Source of the DNA: Phycisphaerales bacterium
GTDB taxonomy: Bacteria; Planctomycetota; Phycisphaerae; Phycisphaerales; UBA1924
NCBI GenBank assembly: GCA_020853815.1
Contig: JADYYE010000021.1
Coordinates: 1 to 64,000 of the forward strand
Reading direction: 5' to 3'
DNA length: 64,000 nucleotides
Shown here: one piece after another, positions 46,946-54,225 of the stretch
Numbering within the stretch: the first letter of the stretch is position 1
Layout of the letters: every line of letters starts with the position of its first letter
Made by a program: the position numbers and the translations under genes
Notes under the pieces: generated by a model
The model's input: only the letters and a program-made list of their open reading frames with translations
The model's database searches: none
Told to the model about the DNA's origin: nothing

Positions 46946-47328
46946 GCCTCACCTCCGGCGATGATCGGCCGTGGGTCGGCGGGGGAGGGCGCAAGCAGCT
47001 TGACGACGCCGAGGGCGGACATGGCCTGGGCGACCGCGCGCCACTGCTCGCTGTCGGTGGCGAGGCGCTTGCGCCCGTCGCGGGTGAGGTGGTAGTACTT
47101 TCGATCGCGCTCGGTGGAGGGGGCGGACTGCCAGTAGGAGCCGATGAGGCCCTTGCTTTCGAGGTTGTAGAGGAGCGGGTAGAGGGTGGATTGTCCCATG
47201 TCGAGGATTCCGGCGGTTTTGGAGGCGAGGGCTTCGGCGAGTTCGTAGCCGTACATGTCGCGCTTTTCGAGGAGCTTGAGGACGGCGACGGGTCCGGCGC
47301 CGCGCATGAGTTCGCGTTCGATTCGCAT
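46942..47328 (-). CDS. PadR-family transcriptional regulator
   Basis: A 128-residue protein with the PadR winged-helix core: MRGAGPVAVLKLLEKRDMYG, YELAEALASKTAGILDMGQS, TLYPLLYNLESKGLIGSYW, and KYYHLTRDGRKRLA. Such repressors bind near their own promoter. The ATG at 47328 was chosen because the family begins here. The gene overlaps the 644-residue protein gene, so the two form an operon, and the inverted repeat at 47376-47396 is its likely operator. Confidence 0.92.
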   Translation of the reverse strand: MRIERELMRGAGPVAVLKLLEKRDMYGYELAEALASKTAGILDMGQSTLYPLLYNLESKGLIGSYWQSAPSTERDRKYYHLTRDGRKRLATDSEQWRAVAQAMSALGVVKLLAPSPADPRPIIAGGEA

Positions 47329-47375
47329 GGGAGGGGCACTCCGGGGCGGGGGGTGGCGTGGATAGGCCGCGTCAC

Positions 47376-47396
47376 ATACTATGGCACACATAGTAT
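47376..47396. promoter_or_regulatory. Inverted repeat, likely PadR operator
   Basis: Perfect 8-base arms ATACTATG and CATAGTAT around five bases, 48 bases before the padR start. A TATACT -10 candidate on the minus strand overlaps its left edge, so a bound repressor would block RNA polymerase. Confidence 0.7.
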
Positions 47397-47556
47397 ACGG
47401 GCGAGCTGGCGGGCGGGTTGCGAGGATCGGGAGGGACGCGAACTTCTTGAAGTGGATTTCCGGTCGGGGGCCGGACGCGACGGCCCCGCCCGGCCTGCTG
47501 CCTCGGACCGACCGCCTCGGGGGCCTGCGCGGCCCGCCTGACGTAAACTCAGCCGC

Positions 47557-47641
47557 GGCCCCGTGGCGGAACGGCAGACGCAGCGGACTTAAAATCCGCT
47601 TTCTCGCAAGGGGAGTGTGGGTTCGACTCCCACCGGGGCCA
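47557..47641 (+). tRNA. tRNA-Leu (anticodon UAA)
   Basis: An 85-base class II tRNA: acceptor GGCCCCG/CGGGGCC with discriminator A, D arm, anticodon stem GCGGA/TCCGC around loop CTTAAAA (anticodon TAA), a long variable arm, and T arm GTGGG/CCCAC with loop TTCGACT. CCA is not encoded. It stands alone, with no neighbouring tRNA. Confidence 0.95.
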
Positions 47642-47909
47642 GTGCGGGCTTTGATGGGTATCACCTTTGCCCGCGGGCAGGGTGCAGCTCGCGGTCACGT
47701 CGGGCGGGAGCGCCCGAACGAATCGAGATTTGACGTGAGTGGACCCCTTTGGTGCGCGGAATGCGGGCGTTGAAGTGATTGGCCGCCGATCGAAAGGCGG
47801 ATGTTGGCGGGAGTCGCATGAAAAAGGGCCCCTGCTTCCACGGGCCTTTGGCCATTTTCGATGTGGTTCACACGCCGCGACCGGCGTGCGGGCGCTCGGT
47901 GGGGCGGCG
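47642..47909. other. Intergenic region after tRNA-Leu, no gene seen
   Basis: This is 268 bases that hold only the minus-strand terminator at 47821-47847. Confidence 0.5.
47821..47847 (-). terminator. Rho-independent terminator of the pyruvyltransferase-like gene
   Basis: On the minus strand GGCCC, a ten-base loop, GGGCC, then CTTTTT. The stem is short but GC-only. Confidence 0.65.
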
Positions 47910-49103
47910 TCACGCGACGTTTGCGACGCCGAACTTGGGCGTAAGCAGCTTTAGCTTCTCGCCCAGCCAGGCGCGGTAGTTGGCCTTTTCGCGGCGCAGG
48001 AAGTCCAGGTCGAGCTTCGTGGGCTTTTCCTTGATCGTCGTCAGGCCCAGGCGGTTGAGCAGGTATGCACGCGGCGAGCGTGTGAACAGCATCGCCTCGT
48101 TGCCGTAGCTCGCGGTCGCGACGCACGCGTGCACGCGGTTGCTGAACGTGCAGCGGGTGTGCGCGTAGAGCGCCAGATACGTGTGCGGGATATCGCTCAC
48201 GAAACTCCGCGGCCAGCGGTAGGTCTTCCGCGGGAGGAACGGGTTGTAGCGGTGGTCGGTCCGCACGATCGGGAAGCCGTCGATCGTGTCCGGGCGCTTG
48301 GGGAGCGGGAGGAACGCCTCGACGAACGGCCAGGTCCGCGCGCGGTAGCTCATCTCGGTGCGGAAGGCGGGCTGGCGTGCCTCCCACACCTTGCCGTTCC
48401 ACTCGAAGGGGGTGATGTTCTTCCGCGCCTTGGAGAGCGCGGGCACGTTGACGAAGTCGGGCTCGGGGATCTGGTCGAAGTTGACCAGCACGTACTCGGG
48501 CAGGTCGTGGGGGAGCGGGCGGTAGAGGTCGCTGACGAATGTCGCGACGTCCACGCCGTCGAAGGCGTGCTCGGCCAGATCGGCGTAGAGCTCGTAGGTC
48601 TCGCGGTCGCGGGTGGTGAAGATGAAGGGCGGGGTTTCCTTCAGCAGTCGTCGCGAGAGCGCGACCGTGTCCTTGTCATACTTCATCATTCCCGCGGCGA
48701 GCACGATGATTTTTCCGCCGCGTTCGTGGCAGGCGCGCATGGCCTTGGACATGATTGATTCCATCTCGGGGCGCATGAAGGGCCCGAGGATGACCAGGGC
48801 GTCGCACTTGACGTGGGCGGCGTAGTCGAGCGCGTTGGGCGGGTTGCCGATCTCGGTGTTCCAGTAGCCGGGCTGGTCGCCGATAAGGACGACGTTGGCC
48901 TCTGGGCACACCTGCTTGAGGAGATATTCGGCGCCGAGCTGGAAGAAGGCGTTGCCGATGTTGGTGGACCAGTACCCGGCGAGGATGGCCAGGCTGGGCC
49001 CGGCGCCGGGGGTGTGCGAGCTTCTCGGACCAGTGTCGGACATCACGTTCATGCTCCCCGGAAAGGTGCCGCCCGTCAGCTTCATTCGGTTGCTCTGGTC
49101 CAT
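47910..49103 (-). CDS. Polysaccharide pyruvyltransferase-like protein
   Basis: A 397-residue protein: LAILAGYWSTNIGNAFFQLG (glycine-rich start), VLIGDQPGYW, ALVILGPFMRPE, GKIIVLAAGMMKYD, EYVLVNFDQIPEP and TRCTFSNRVHACVATASYGN. The fold and the order of motifs fit pyruvyltransferases that decorate surface sugars, which carry 'R.H....a...G.p' near the C-terminus. The match is by pattern, not by a signature sequence. The start at 49103 or 49085 cannot be decided. It is divergent from three acyltransferase genes, which supports a polysaccharide role. Confidence 0.7.
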   Translation of the reverse strand: MDQSNRMKLTGGTFPGSMNVMSDTGPRSSHTPGAGPSLAILAGYWSTNIGNAFFQLGAEYLLKQVCPEANVVLIGDQPGYWNTEIGNPPNALDYAAHVKCDALVILGPFMRPEMESIMSKAMRACHERGGKIIVLAAGMMKYDKDTVALSRRLLKETPPFIFTTRDRETYELYADLAEHAFDGVDVATFVSDLYRPLPHDLPEYVLVNFDQIPEPDFVNVPALSKARKNITPFEWNGKVWEARQPAFRTEMSYRARTWPFVEAFLPLPKRPDTIDGFPIVRTDHRYNPFLPRKTYRWPRSFVSDIPHTYLALYAHTRCTFSNRVHACVATASYGNEAMLFTRSPRAYLLNRLGLTTIKEKPTKLDLDFLRREKANYRAWLGEKLKLLTPKFGVANVA

Positions 49104-49242
49104 GGCCCGATCATCGACGATCGGGGGACATGGCTTCGGGCCCGCCCGGCCCCGTGCGGCAGGATTGCCGATCGGGCCGCCCCCGTTCGCCCGATATCAT
49201 CGTGGCGGACGAGGGGGAGAATCCTAACGCGAACCGGCACGC

Positions 49243-49857
49243 TTGAACACCCAAACCCAATCCCAATCTTCGACGAACTCTTCCGGTACGCCCGGCGTGC
49301 CGGGCACGGGAGGCACCTTGGCCGAACCGCCGCGTCGTTCGCCGTATTCAGCCCGCGCGAAGATCGGGCGGGTGCTGTGGTCGCTGGCGTCGCTCCTGGT
49401 TTTCAAGCCCTCGCCGTCGGGTTGGAACGGGCTCCGGCGCGGGTTGTTGAGAATGTTCGGGGCCAAGGTCGGAGCGGGCGTCGCGATGCATCCCTCGGTG
49501 TACGTCGAGGTTCCGTGGAACCTGTCGATCGGCGCGAACGTCCGCGTGTGCGAGCGCGCGATCCTGTACTGCCTCGGGCCGGTGTCGATCGGCGACGGCA
49601 CGCTGGTCGGGCCGTTTGTGCATATCTGCGCCGGCACGCATGACTACACGAGCCCGTCGTTCACGCTGCTGCGTTCGCCCATCACGATCGGGGCGCGGTG
49701 CGCGCTCATGACGGCGTCGTTTGTCGCGCCGGGGGTGGTGGTCGCGGACGGCACGGTGCTCCTGCCACGCGCGGGGCTGTTCAAGAACTCCGAACCCGAC
49801 TCGACGTACGAAGGCAATCCGGCGAAGGCGGTTGAGAAGAAAGGCACTGGGCACTAG
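49243..49857 (+). CDS. Hexapeptide acyltransferase (WcaF/LbH type), copy 1
   Basis: A 204-residue protein. After a low-complexity N-terminus, the left-handed beta-helix pattern begins: RGLLRMFGAKVGAGVAMHPS, VPWNLSIGANVRVCERAILY, GPFVHICAGTHDYTSPSF (catalytic His in GTHDY) and PITIGARCALMTAS. It transfers acetyl or similar groups to sugars. The start is a TTG with no close ribosome site and is uncertain. The stop codon lies inside a GGCACTN repeat tract, which writes the last residues (KKGTGH). Confidence 0.85.
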   Translation: MNTQTQSQSSTNSSGTPGVPGTGGTLAEPPRRSPYSARAKIGRVLWSLASLLVFKPSPSGWNGLRRGLLRMFGAKVGAGVAMHPSVYVEVPWNLSIGANVRVCERAILYCLGPVSIGDGTLVGPFVHICAGTHDYTSPSFTLLRSPITIGARCALMTASFVAPGVVVADGTVLLPRAGLFKNSEPDSTYEGNPAKAVEKKGTGH

Positions 49858-49934
49858 GCACTTGGCACTAGGGAAGACAAGAAGAGACGAAGAGACGGAG
49901 TGAAGAGAAGCCACGGAGTCAGGAAGGGAAGAAG
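49843..49934 (+). repeat. Composite repeat module after acyltransferase 1
   Basis: Order: GGCACTGGGCACTAGGCACT, TGGCACTAGGGAAGACAAG, AAGAGACGAAGAGACGGAG, then AAGCCACGGAGTCAGGAAG. It starts inside the coding region and resembles the minus-strand module at 25917-26008. A TTCGGCATTCGTGATTGGGC unit follows (49955-49979). Confidence 0.88.
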
Positions 49935-50030
49935 CAGCGGAGTGTGGAGCGGCGTTCGGCATTCGTGATTGGGCATTCGAAAAGGAACGCAGGGACGGCG
50001 AGTCGGGCGTGCTCGTGAGCGATTGTTGAG

Positions 50031-50681
50031 ATGACGACTTCCTCGACCAATCCGCTTCCCGCTGACCCCGCGTTGCTCGCGAGCGCGACAATGTCGGATC
50101 GGCTCTGGCCGCTGGTCCAGGCGACGTTCTTCCGCTTCTCGTTCCACAACTGGTACAAGTTCCGCAACGGGCTGCTGCGTGCGTTCGGGGCGAAGATCGA
50201 TCCGACGGTGCGGATCAGGCCCTCGTGCACGATCCACAGGCCGCGTTATCTTTCGATGGGACGCAAGAGCGCGTTGGGCGACGACGTGACGATCTTCGCG
50301 CACGCGCCGGTGGCGATCGGGGCGCGTGTGGTGGTGAGCCAGTACTGCCAGGTGAACGCGTACACGCAGGACGCGACGAAGCTCGATGCGCCGGTCGCGC
50401 CCGCGCCGGTCACGATCGGCGACGATGCGTGGGTCGCCGCGGATTCGGTGGTGCAGGGGCCGATCGAAGTGCCCGCGGGCGTGCTGGTGGGCGCGAGATC
50501 GGTGATCCGCGGGCCGCTGGAGCCCTGGTCGATCGCGTCGGGCGACCCGGCGCAATCGCGACGTCCGCGCCCTTACCACGGCGCAAGGCCCGAGACGGCC
50601 GCGAGCGCGGGAAGTTCCGGCGGGGGCAATGGCGGCGGGGACAATGCCGGTGCGGGCAGTTCGGGCGGGAGCGCCGCATGA
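50031..50681 (+). CDS. Hexapeptide acyltransferase paralogue, copy 2 (catalytic His missing)
   Basis: A 216-residue protein with the same beta-helix: FRNGLLRAFGAKIDPTVRIR, YLSMGRKSALGDDVTIFA, AIGARVVVSQYCQVNAYTQD, DDAWVAADSVVQGPIEVPAG. At the position of GTHDY in copies 1 and 3 it reads AYTQDA, so the catalytic His is replaced by Gln. It may bind sugar without acylating it, or use another residue. The C-terminus is Gly/Ser/Asn-rich. Its stop overlaps the start of copy 3. Confidence 0.82.
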   Translation: MTTSSTNPLPADPALLASATMSDRLWPLVQATFFRFSFHNWYKFRNGLLRAFGAKIDPTVRIRPSCTIHRPRYLSMGRKSALGDDVTIFAHAPVAIGARVVVSQYCQVNAYTQDATKLDAPVAPAPVTIGDDAWVAADSVVQGPIEVPAGVLVGARSVIRGPLEPWSIASGDPAQSRRPRPYHGARPETAASAGSSGGGNGGGDNAGAGSSGGSAA

Positions 50682-51280
50682 GCATGCCGAGGGTCGATAT
50701 CTCCAATGTTCCCAGCCCTCACTCGTCGGGGCATCGCCTGGCGCGCGTGATGTGGGGCGTGGTGTATGCGACGCTCTTCCGGCTGAGTCCGAAGCCCATG
50801 CACGGCTGGCGATCGTTCCTGCTCCGGATGTTCGGCGCGAAGGTGTCGCCCAGGGCGCGGGTGTATCCGCGAGCGAAGGTGTGGGCGCCGTGGAACCTCA
50901 CCATGGGCGACTTTGCGACGCTCGCGGACGATGTCGATTGCTATTGCGTTGCGCCCATCACGATCGGGGCGCACACGGTCGTGTCGCAGTACTCGTACCT
51001 CTGCGGCGCGACGCACGATTTCGAACTGGCCAAGCGCCCGCTGGTGCCGATGCCGATCACGATCGGCCCGAGCTGCTGGATCGCGGCGGACGTGTTCGTC
51101 GGGCCGGGTGTGTCGATCGGCGAGGGCACGGTGGTGGGGGCGAGGTCGAGCGTGTTTGGCGATCTGCCGGCGTGGAAGGTGTGCGTGGGCTCGCCCGCCA
51201 AGGCCGTGCGGGATCGGGTGATCAGGGACGAGAGTCACGAAGTCACGGCGCCACGGAGTCACGAAACGGAAACGCCGTGA
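50678..51280 (+). CDS. Hexapeptide acyltransferase, copy 3
   Basis: A 200-residue protein: RSFLLRMFGAKVSPRARVYP, APWNLTMGDFATLADDVDCY, HTVVSQYSYLCGATHDFELA (catalytic His in GATHDF), PITIGPSCWIAADVFVGPGV, KVCVGSPAKAVRDRV. It overlaps copy 2 by ATGA, so the pair is translationally coupled. The last 15 residues (DESHEVTAPRSHETETP) come from a CACGGAGT repeat that runs through the stop codon. Confidence 0.88.
   Translation: MSMPRVDISNVPSPHSSGHRLARVMWGVVYATLFRLSPKPMHGWRSFLLRMFGAKVSPRARVYPRAKVWAPWNLTMGDFATLADDVDCYCVAPITIGAHTVVSQYSYLCGATHDFELAKRPLVPMPITIGPSCWIAADVFVGPGVSIGEGTVVGARSSVFGDLPAWKVCVGSPAKAVRDRVIRDESHEVTAPRSHETETP
51231..51272 (+). repeat. Repeat tract inside the 3' end of acyltransferase 3
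   Basis: GAGTCACGAAGTCACGGCGC and then CACGGAGTCACGAAACGG, in frame with the coding region; this shows a repeat that has become protein-coding. Confidence 0.7.
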
Positions 51281-51345
51281 GGTCGGGCGGCGAGACGGAG
51301 AAACAGGAGAAATAGCGGCCCGGCAGCGTTCCGCCCGATTTTCCT

Positions 51346-52557
51346 ATGCCCCCTCTCCGCATCCTTCATGTTCATCGCAATCTGAAGCTCGCCAAGGGCG
51401 GCGTGGTTCGCTTTGTCATCGACCTGGCCCAGGCCCTCGCGCGTGAGCACGAGGTCACGGTCGTATCGCCCGACGTCTCTGACGTGCCGAAGGAGTGGGA
51501 GCATTCGAAGGCCGGCGGGGTCGATTCGCGCGGCGCGGCATCGACGCCAGCAACGGCGGACACGTCGCGTGCGCCGCGTTGCATTGAGATGCCGGGCCCC
51601 TCGCTCCCGATGGACGTGCTGTCGTCGAGCGCGATCGCGAGCGGGTTGCCCCTGATCGAGTGGTGCGACGTGGCGCATTTCCACGGCGCGTGGATGCCGA
51701 TGAACATCCAGCTCGCCGCCCAGTGCCGTCGGCTCGGCAGGGCTTACATCGCCTCGCCCCACGGCATGCTCGACGACTGGTGCATGAACCAGGCACGCCT
51801 CAAGAAGCGCATCTTCCACACGCTCGCGGGCGCGAAGTTCTTCGCGAGCGCGGCCCGCGTCCACTGCACCGCGCTGGCGGAGCTCGATCAATCGAGCGCG
51901 TGGTTCCCAAAGTCGCTGGGTGTCGTGATCCCGCCGCTGGTTGATCTGGCGGCGTATCGCGCGCTGCCCGGGCCCGCGCTCTGGCGCGGGCGGCACAACG
52001 CGGGCGACGCGCCGATCGTGCTGTTCCTCTCGCGGCTGCACCCCAAGAAGCGTCCCGACATCCTGATCGAGGCGGCGGCCATGCTGCGCGATCGCGGCGT
52101 TCGCGCGAGCTTCGTGCTCGCGGGGCCGGGCGACGAGGCGTATGTCGCGTCGCTGCGCGAGCGGGCGCGCGCGATGAAGGTCGAAGACCGCGTGGAGTTT
52201 CCGGGGCTCGTGACGGGCGAGCTGAAATTGTCGCTGTACCAGGCCGCGAGCGTGTTCGCGCTCCCGACCAGCCAGGAGAACTTCGGGCTGGTGCTGGCGG
52301 AGGCGATGGCGTGCGGCACGCCGGTCGTGACGACGCGCGGCGTCGACATCTGGCCCGAGCTCGAGTCCTCTGGCGGCGCGATCATCACCGACGCGACGGC
52401 GGGAGCGTTCGTCGGCGCGATCGCGACGGTGCTCTCGGACCGGACCAAACGCCACGCGATGTGTGCCGCGGCCCGGGCGCATGTCTTCTCGTGGCTCGAT
52501 GAGGCGAGCGTGCTCTCGCGGTATGTCGAGATGTACGCTCGCGCCTTGGGGAAGTGA
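51346..52557 (+). CDS. GT4-family glycosyltransferase
   Basis: A 403-residue protein with a GT-B layout: an N-terminal RILHVHRNLKLAKGGVVRFV, HFHGAWMPMNIQLAAQ, SPHGMLDDWCMNQ, then the donor-binding half: IVLFLSRLHPKKRPDILIEA, FVLAGPGDEAYVASL, ALPTSQENFGLVLAEAMACG. The ENFGLVLAEAMACG Glu-rich site marks GT4 enzymes, which transfer activated sugars to growing polysaccharide or lipid. It follows copy 3 of the acyltransferases; the whole group may build one surface polymer. Confidence 0.9.
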   Translation: MPPLRILHVHRNLKLAKGGVVRFVIDLAQALAREHEVTVVSPDVSDVPKEWEHSKAGGVDSRGAASTPATADTSRAPRCIEMPGPSLPMDVLSSSAIASGLPLIEWCDVAHFHGAWMPMNIQLAAQCRRLGRAYIASPHGMLDDWCMNQARLKKRIFHTLAGAKFFASAARVHCTALAELDQSSAWFPKSLGVVIPPLVDLAAYRALPGPALWRGRHNAGDAPIVLFLSRLHPKKRPDILIEAAAMLRDRGVRASFVLAGPGDEAYVASLRERARAMKVEDRVEFPGLVTGELKLSLYQAASVFALPTSQENFGLVLAEAMACGTPVVTTRGVDIWPELESSGGAIITDATAGAFVGAIATVLSDRTKRHAMCAAARAHVFSWLDEASVLSRYVEMYARALGK

Positions 52558-52631
52558 AGCGGGTGCGCGGGCGTGTGCGTGCGAACTTCGCGCCGATTCG
52601 CGTCGCGGCGACGCTCATCGTCGGCGTGGTA

Positions 52632-53171
52632 TCACGTTGAATGCGGCGGAGATTGAGCGTGCCCGCACTCGGGGCAGGTGACGACGCCGTCGATGGGGGC
52701 GAGGCCGGCGAGGGAGTAGCCGCAGGGGCAGTGTGCGGCAATCGTGCGGGAGTTGTGAAAGCAGATGAGCGCGAGGAGAATGGCGGCCGCAGTCGGAGTC
52801 AAAAGGGGCAACTCAACTTCCCACGAGGTGATCACGCTCCACTCGCCCTCCCGGTTCGGTTCGAGGCGACCACTTGTGCGACCGAAACGTGGCAGGATCC
52901 AGCCCATGGGGTCGGCGATTGGTGAGGAATTGAGCTTCCATGCATCCCACTCAGCGTCGAATGAACTGCCACTGAGGAGGATGCGGCCATTTCGAACGAG
53001 GATGCCACCCTCTCCGAATGTAAGCAAGCAAGGCGGGCACCAGAAAGTGCCCCGAACGTGCGGCGGTGCTTTGGGCCGGTTGATCGTCAAGGCGATGAGC
53101 GCGATGCCGCTCAAACCAGCGAAAAGCCACACCCACGCCCAGCGGCGTGTTCGTCGTCGGCGGGCAGACAT
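52632..53171 (-). CDS. Two-helix membrane protein with zinc ribbon
   Basis: A 179-residue protein: helix 1 (AWVWLFAGLSGIALIALTI), a strand-rich extracytoplasmic part (TFWCPPCLLTFGEGGILVRN), helix 2 (LPLLTPTAAAILLALICFH), and a C-terminal CPCGYSLAGLAPIDGVVTCP-ECG ribbon. The first CPPC outside the membrane may also bind metal. The arrangement is like the zinc-ribbon protein at 31240. The function is unknown. A TATCAT box lies six bases before its ATG. Confidence 0.72.
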   Translation of the reverse strand: MSARRRRTRRWAWVWLFAGLSGIALIALTINRPKAPPHVRGTFWCPPCLLTFGEGGILVRNGRILLSGSSFDAEWDAWKLNSSPIADPMGWILPRFGRTSGRLEPNREGEWSVITSWEVELPLLTPTAAAILLALICFHNSRTIAAHCPCGYSLAGLAPIDGVVTCPECGHAQSPPHST

Positions 53172-53177
53172 CAAAGC

Positions 53178-53183
53178 ATGATA
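53178..53183 (-). promoter_or_regulatory. Candidate leaderless -10 box of the zinc-ribbon gene
   Basis: On the minus strand TATCAT, six bases, then ATG at 53171. It overlaps the plus-strand box at 53182. Confidence 0.4.
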
Positions 53184-53187
53184 TCTT
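53182..53187 (+). promoter_or_regulatory. Candidate leaderless -10 box of the 35-residue gene
   Basis: TATCTT, six bases, then ATG at 53194. The two divergent start codons are only 22 bases apart. Confidence 0.4.
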
Positions 53188-53193
53188 GCCGCG

Positions 53194-53301
53194 ATGGACT
53201 GGAAGGACTGGTGCAAGCTCGCCGGGGCGATCGTGTTCTTTGTGATCGCGATCTGGCGTTGGATCGTCTACCGACGGTCCCGCCATCAGAATTCAGGCTG
53301 A
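53194..53301 (+). CDS. 35-residue single-pass membrane peptide
   Basis: MDWKDWCKLAGAIVFFVIAI, then WRWIVYRRSRHQNSG: a short acidic/aromatic start, one membrane helix and a basic tail, which follows the positive-inside rule. It is too short for most gene finders. A -10-like box sits six bases before ATG. It is divergent from a membrane protein gene. Confidence 0.55.
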   Translation: MDWKDWCKLAGAIVFFVIAIWRWIVYRRSRHQNSG

Positions 53302-53351
53302 GGCACCACCTGGCGTCGTTTCCAGCCTACACGCGCCGCCCCCGGGCGCGG

Positions 53352-53357
53352 TAGGAT
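53352..53357 (+). promoter_or_regulatory. Candidate leaderless -10 box of the 284-residue gene
   Basis: TAGGAT, six bases (TCTGTC), then ATG at 53364; no ribosome site. Confidence 0.45.
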
Positions 53358-53363
53358 TCTGTC

Positions 53364-54218
53364 ATGCAGACGCGTTCGGCGGAGCCGATCGATCGTTGTG
53401 TCATCTGGACGCCCCGGGGGCGGCACGCGCCCGAGGAGCTGGTCGGCGTTCTTGAGAAGCGCGGGTTTCATATCGCGCACGCGAGCAGCGCACACGAGAC
53501 GGTGGGAGAGTTGTGCGCGCTGGCCCGCGAGGGGATGCCCGAGCACGGCGAGCTGGCTGGGCATGACGAGCAAAGCAAGCAGGACGAGCAGGGCGAGCAC
53601 GCGGGGCTGGATGGGAACGGAGCGATCGCGGTCCGCCCTCGGATCATCGTCCTCATCGTCACCGACCCGACGAATCTGGACCATCTTTCCGCGGCGTATT
53701 CGGCCGCGAGCGAGTACGCGCCGCGGTTGGAGACTCGGGTGGTGTGCTGGTGGTTCGACGAGCCCTCGCGCCGATTGCGGGCCGCGGATTCGACGGACAT
53801 CGCGCGCTGGGGCGCGGGGCTCGAGGTGGTGGTGAAGCCCGGCGCGGGGAAGAAGCTGATTGAGCGCGGGGCGGGGGCGAATCGGGCGACGCCGAGCGCG
53901 ATCAAGGCCGAGGGCCAGAGCGCGACGGGTGCGGGCGATGCCAAGGCCTCGAGTTCTGGGAGCGCGCCCGTGCCGACGAGTTCGCCGAGCGTGTCCCAGC
54001 AGGCGGACGACGTGGCGGAGATGTTCCTTGGAAAGGGGCGGCCGTCGCTGCGATTGGCGGGCGAGGGGACGCTCCCGCCGAGCCAGGAAGAGTCCGAGAA
54101 CCCACGTCCCGGGGATATCCCGGCCCCCACGGGCGGCATGGGGGGAATGCTCACGGGTGAAGAACTTGCGATGTTGCTCGATCCCGATCCGCCGGGGCGT
54201 GCATTTCGTACTGAATAA
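53364..54218 (+). CDS. Pseudo-receiver-like protein upstream of the GGDEF gene
   Basis: A 284-residue protein: a receiver-like N-terminal half (CVIWTPRGRHAPEELVGVLE, then PRIIVLIVTDPTNLDHLSAA, VVCWWFDEPSRRLRAADST) without a clear phospho-Asp, then a long Ala/Ser/Gly/Pro-rich linker, and an acidic C-terminus (MLTGEELAMLLDPDP). The family is not recognised. The next gene, seven bases downstream, has a related pseudo-receiver fused to a cyclase, so the pair probably works together. Confidence 0.7.
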   Translation: MQTRSAEPIDRCVIWTPRGRHAPEELVGVLEKRGFHIAHASSAHETVGELCALAREGMPEHGELAGHDEQSKQDEQGEHAGLDGNGAIAVRPRIIVLIVTDPTNLDHLSAAYSAASEYAPRLETRVVCWWFDEPSRRLRAADSTDIARWGAGLEVVVKPGAGKKLIERGAGANRATPSAIKAEGQSATGAGDAKASSSGSAPVPTSSPSVSQQADDVAEMFLGKGRPSLRLAGEGTLPPSQEESENPRPGDIPAPTGGMGGMLTGEELAMLLDPDPPGRAFRTE

Positions 54219-54225
54219 GAGGACA

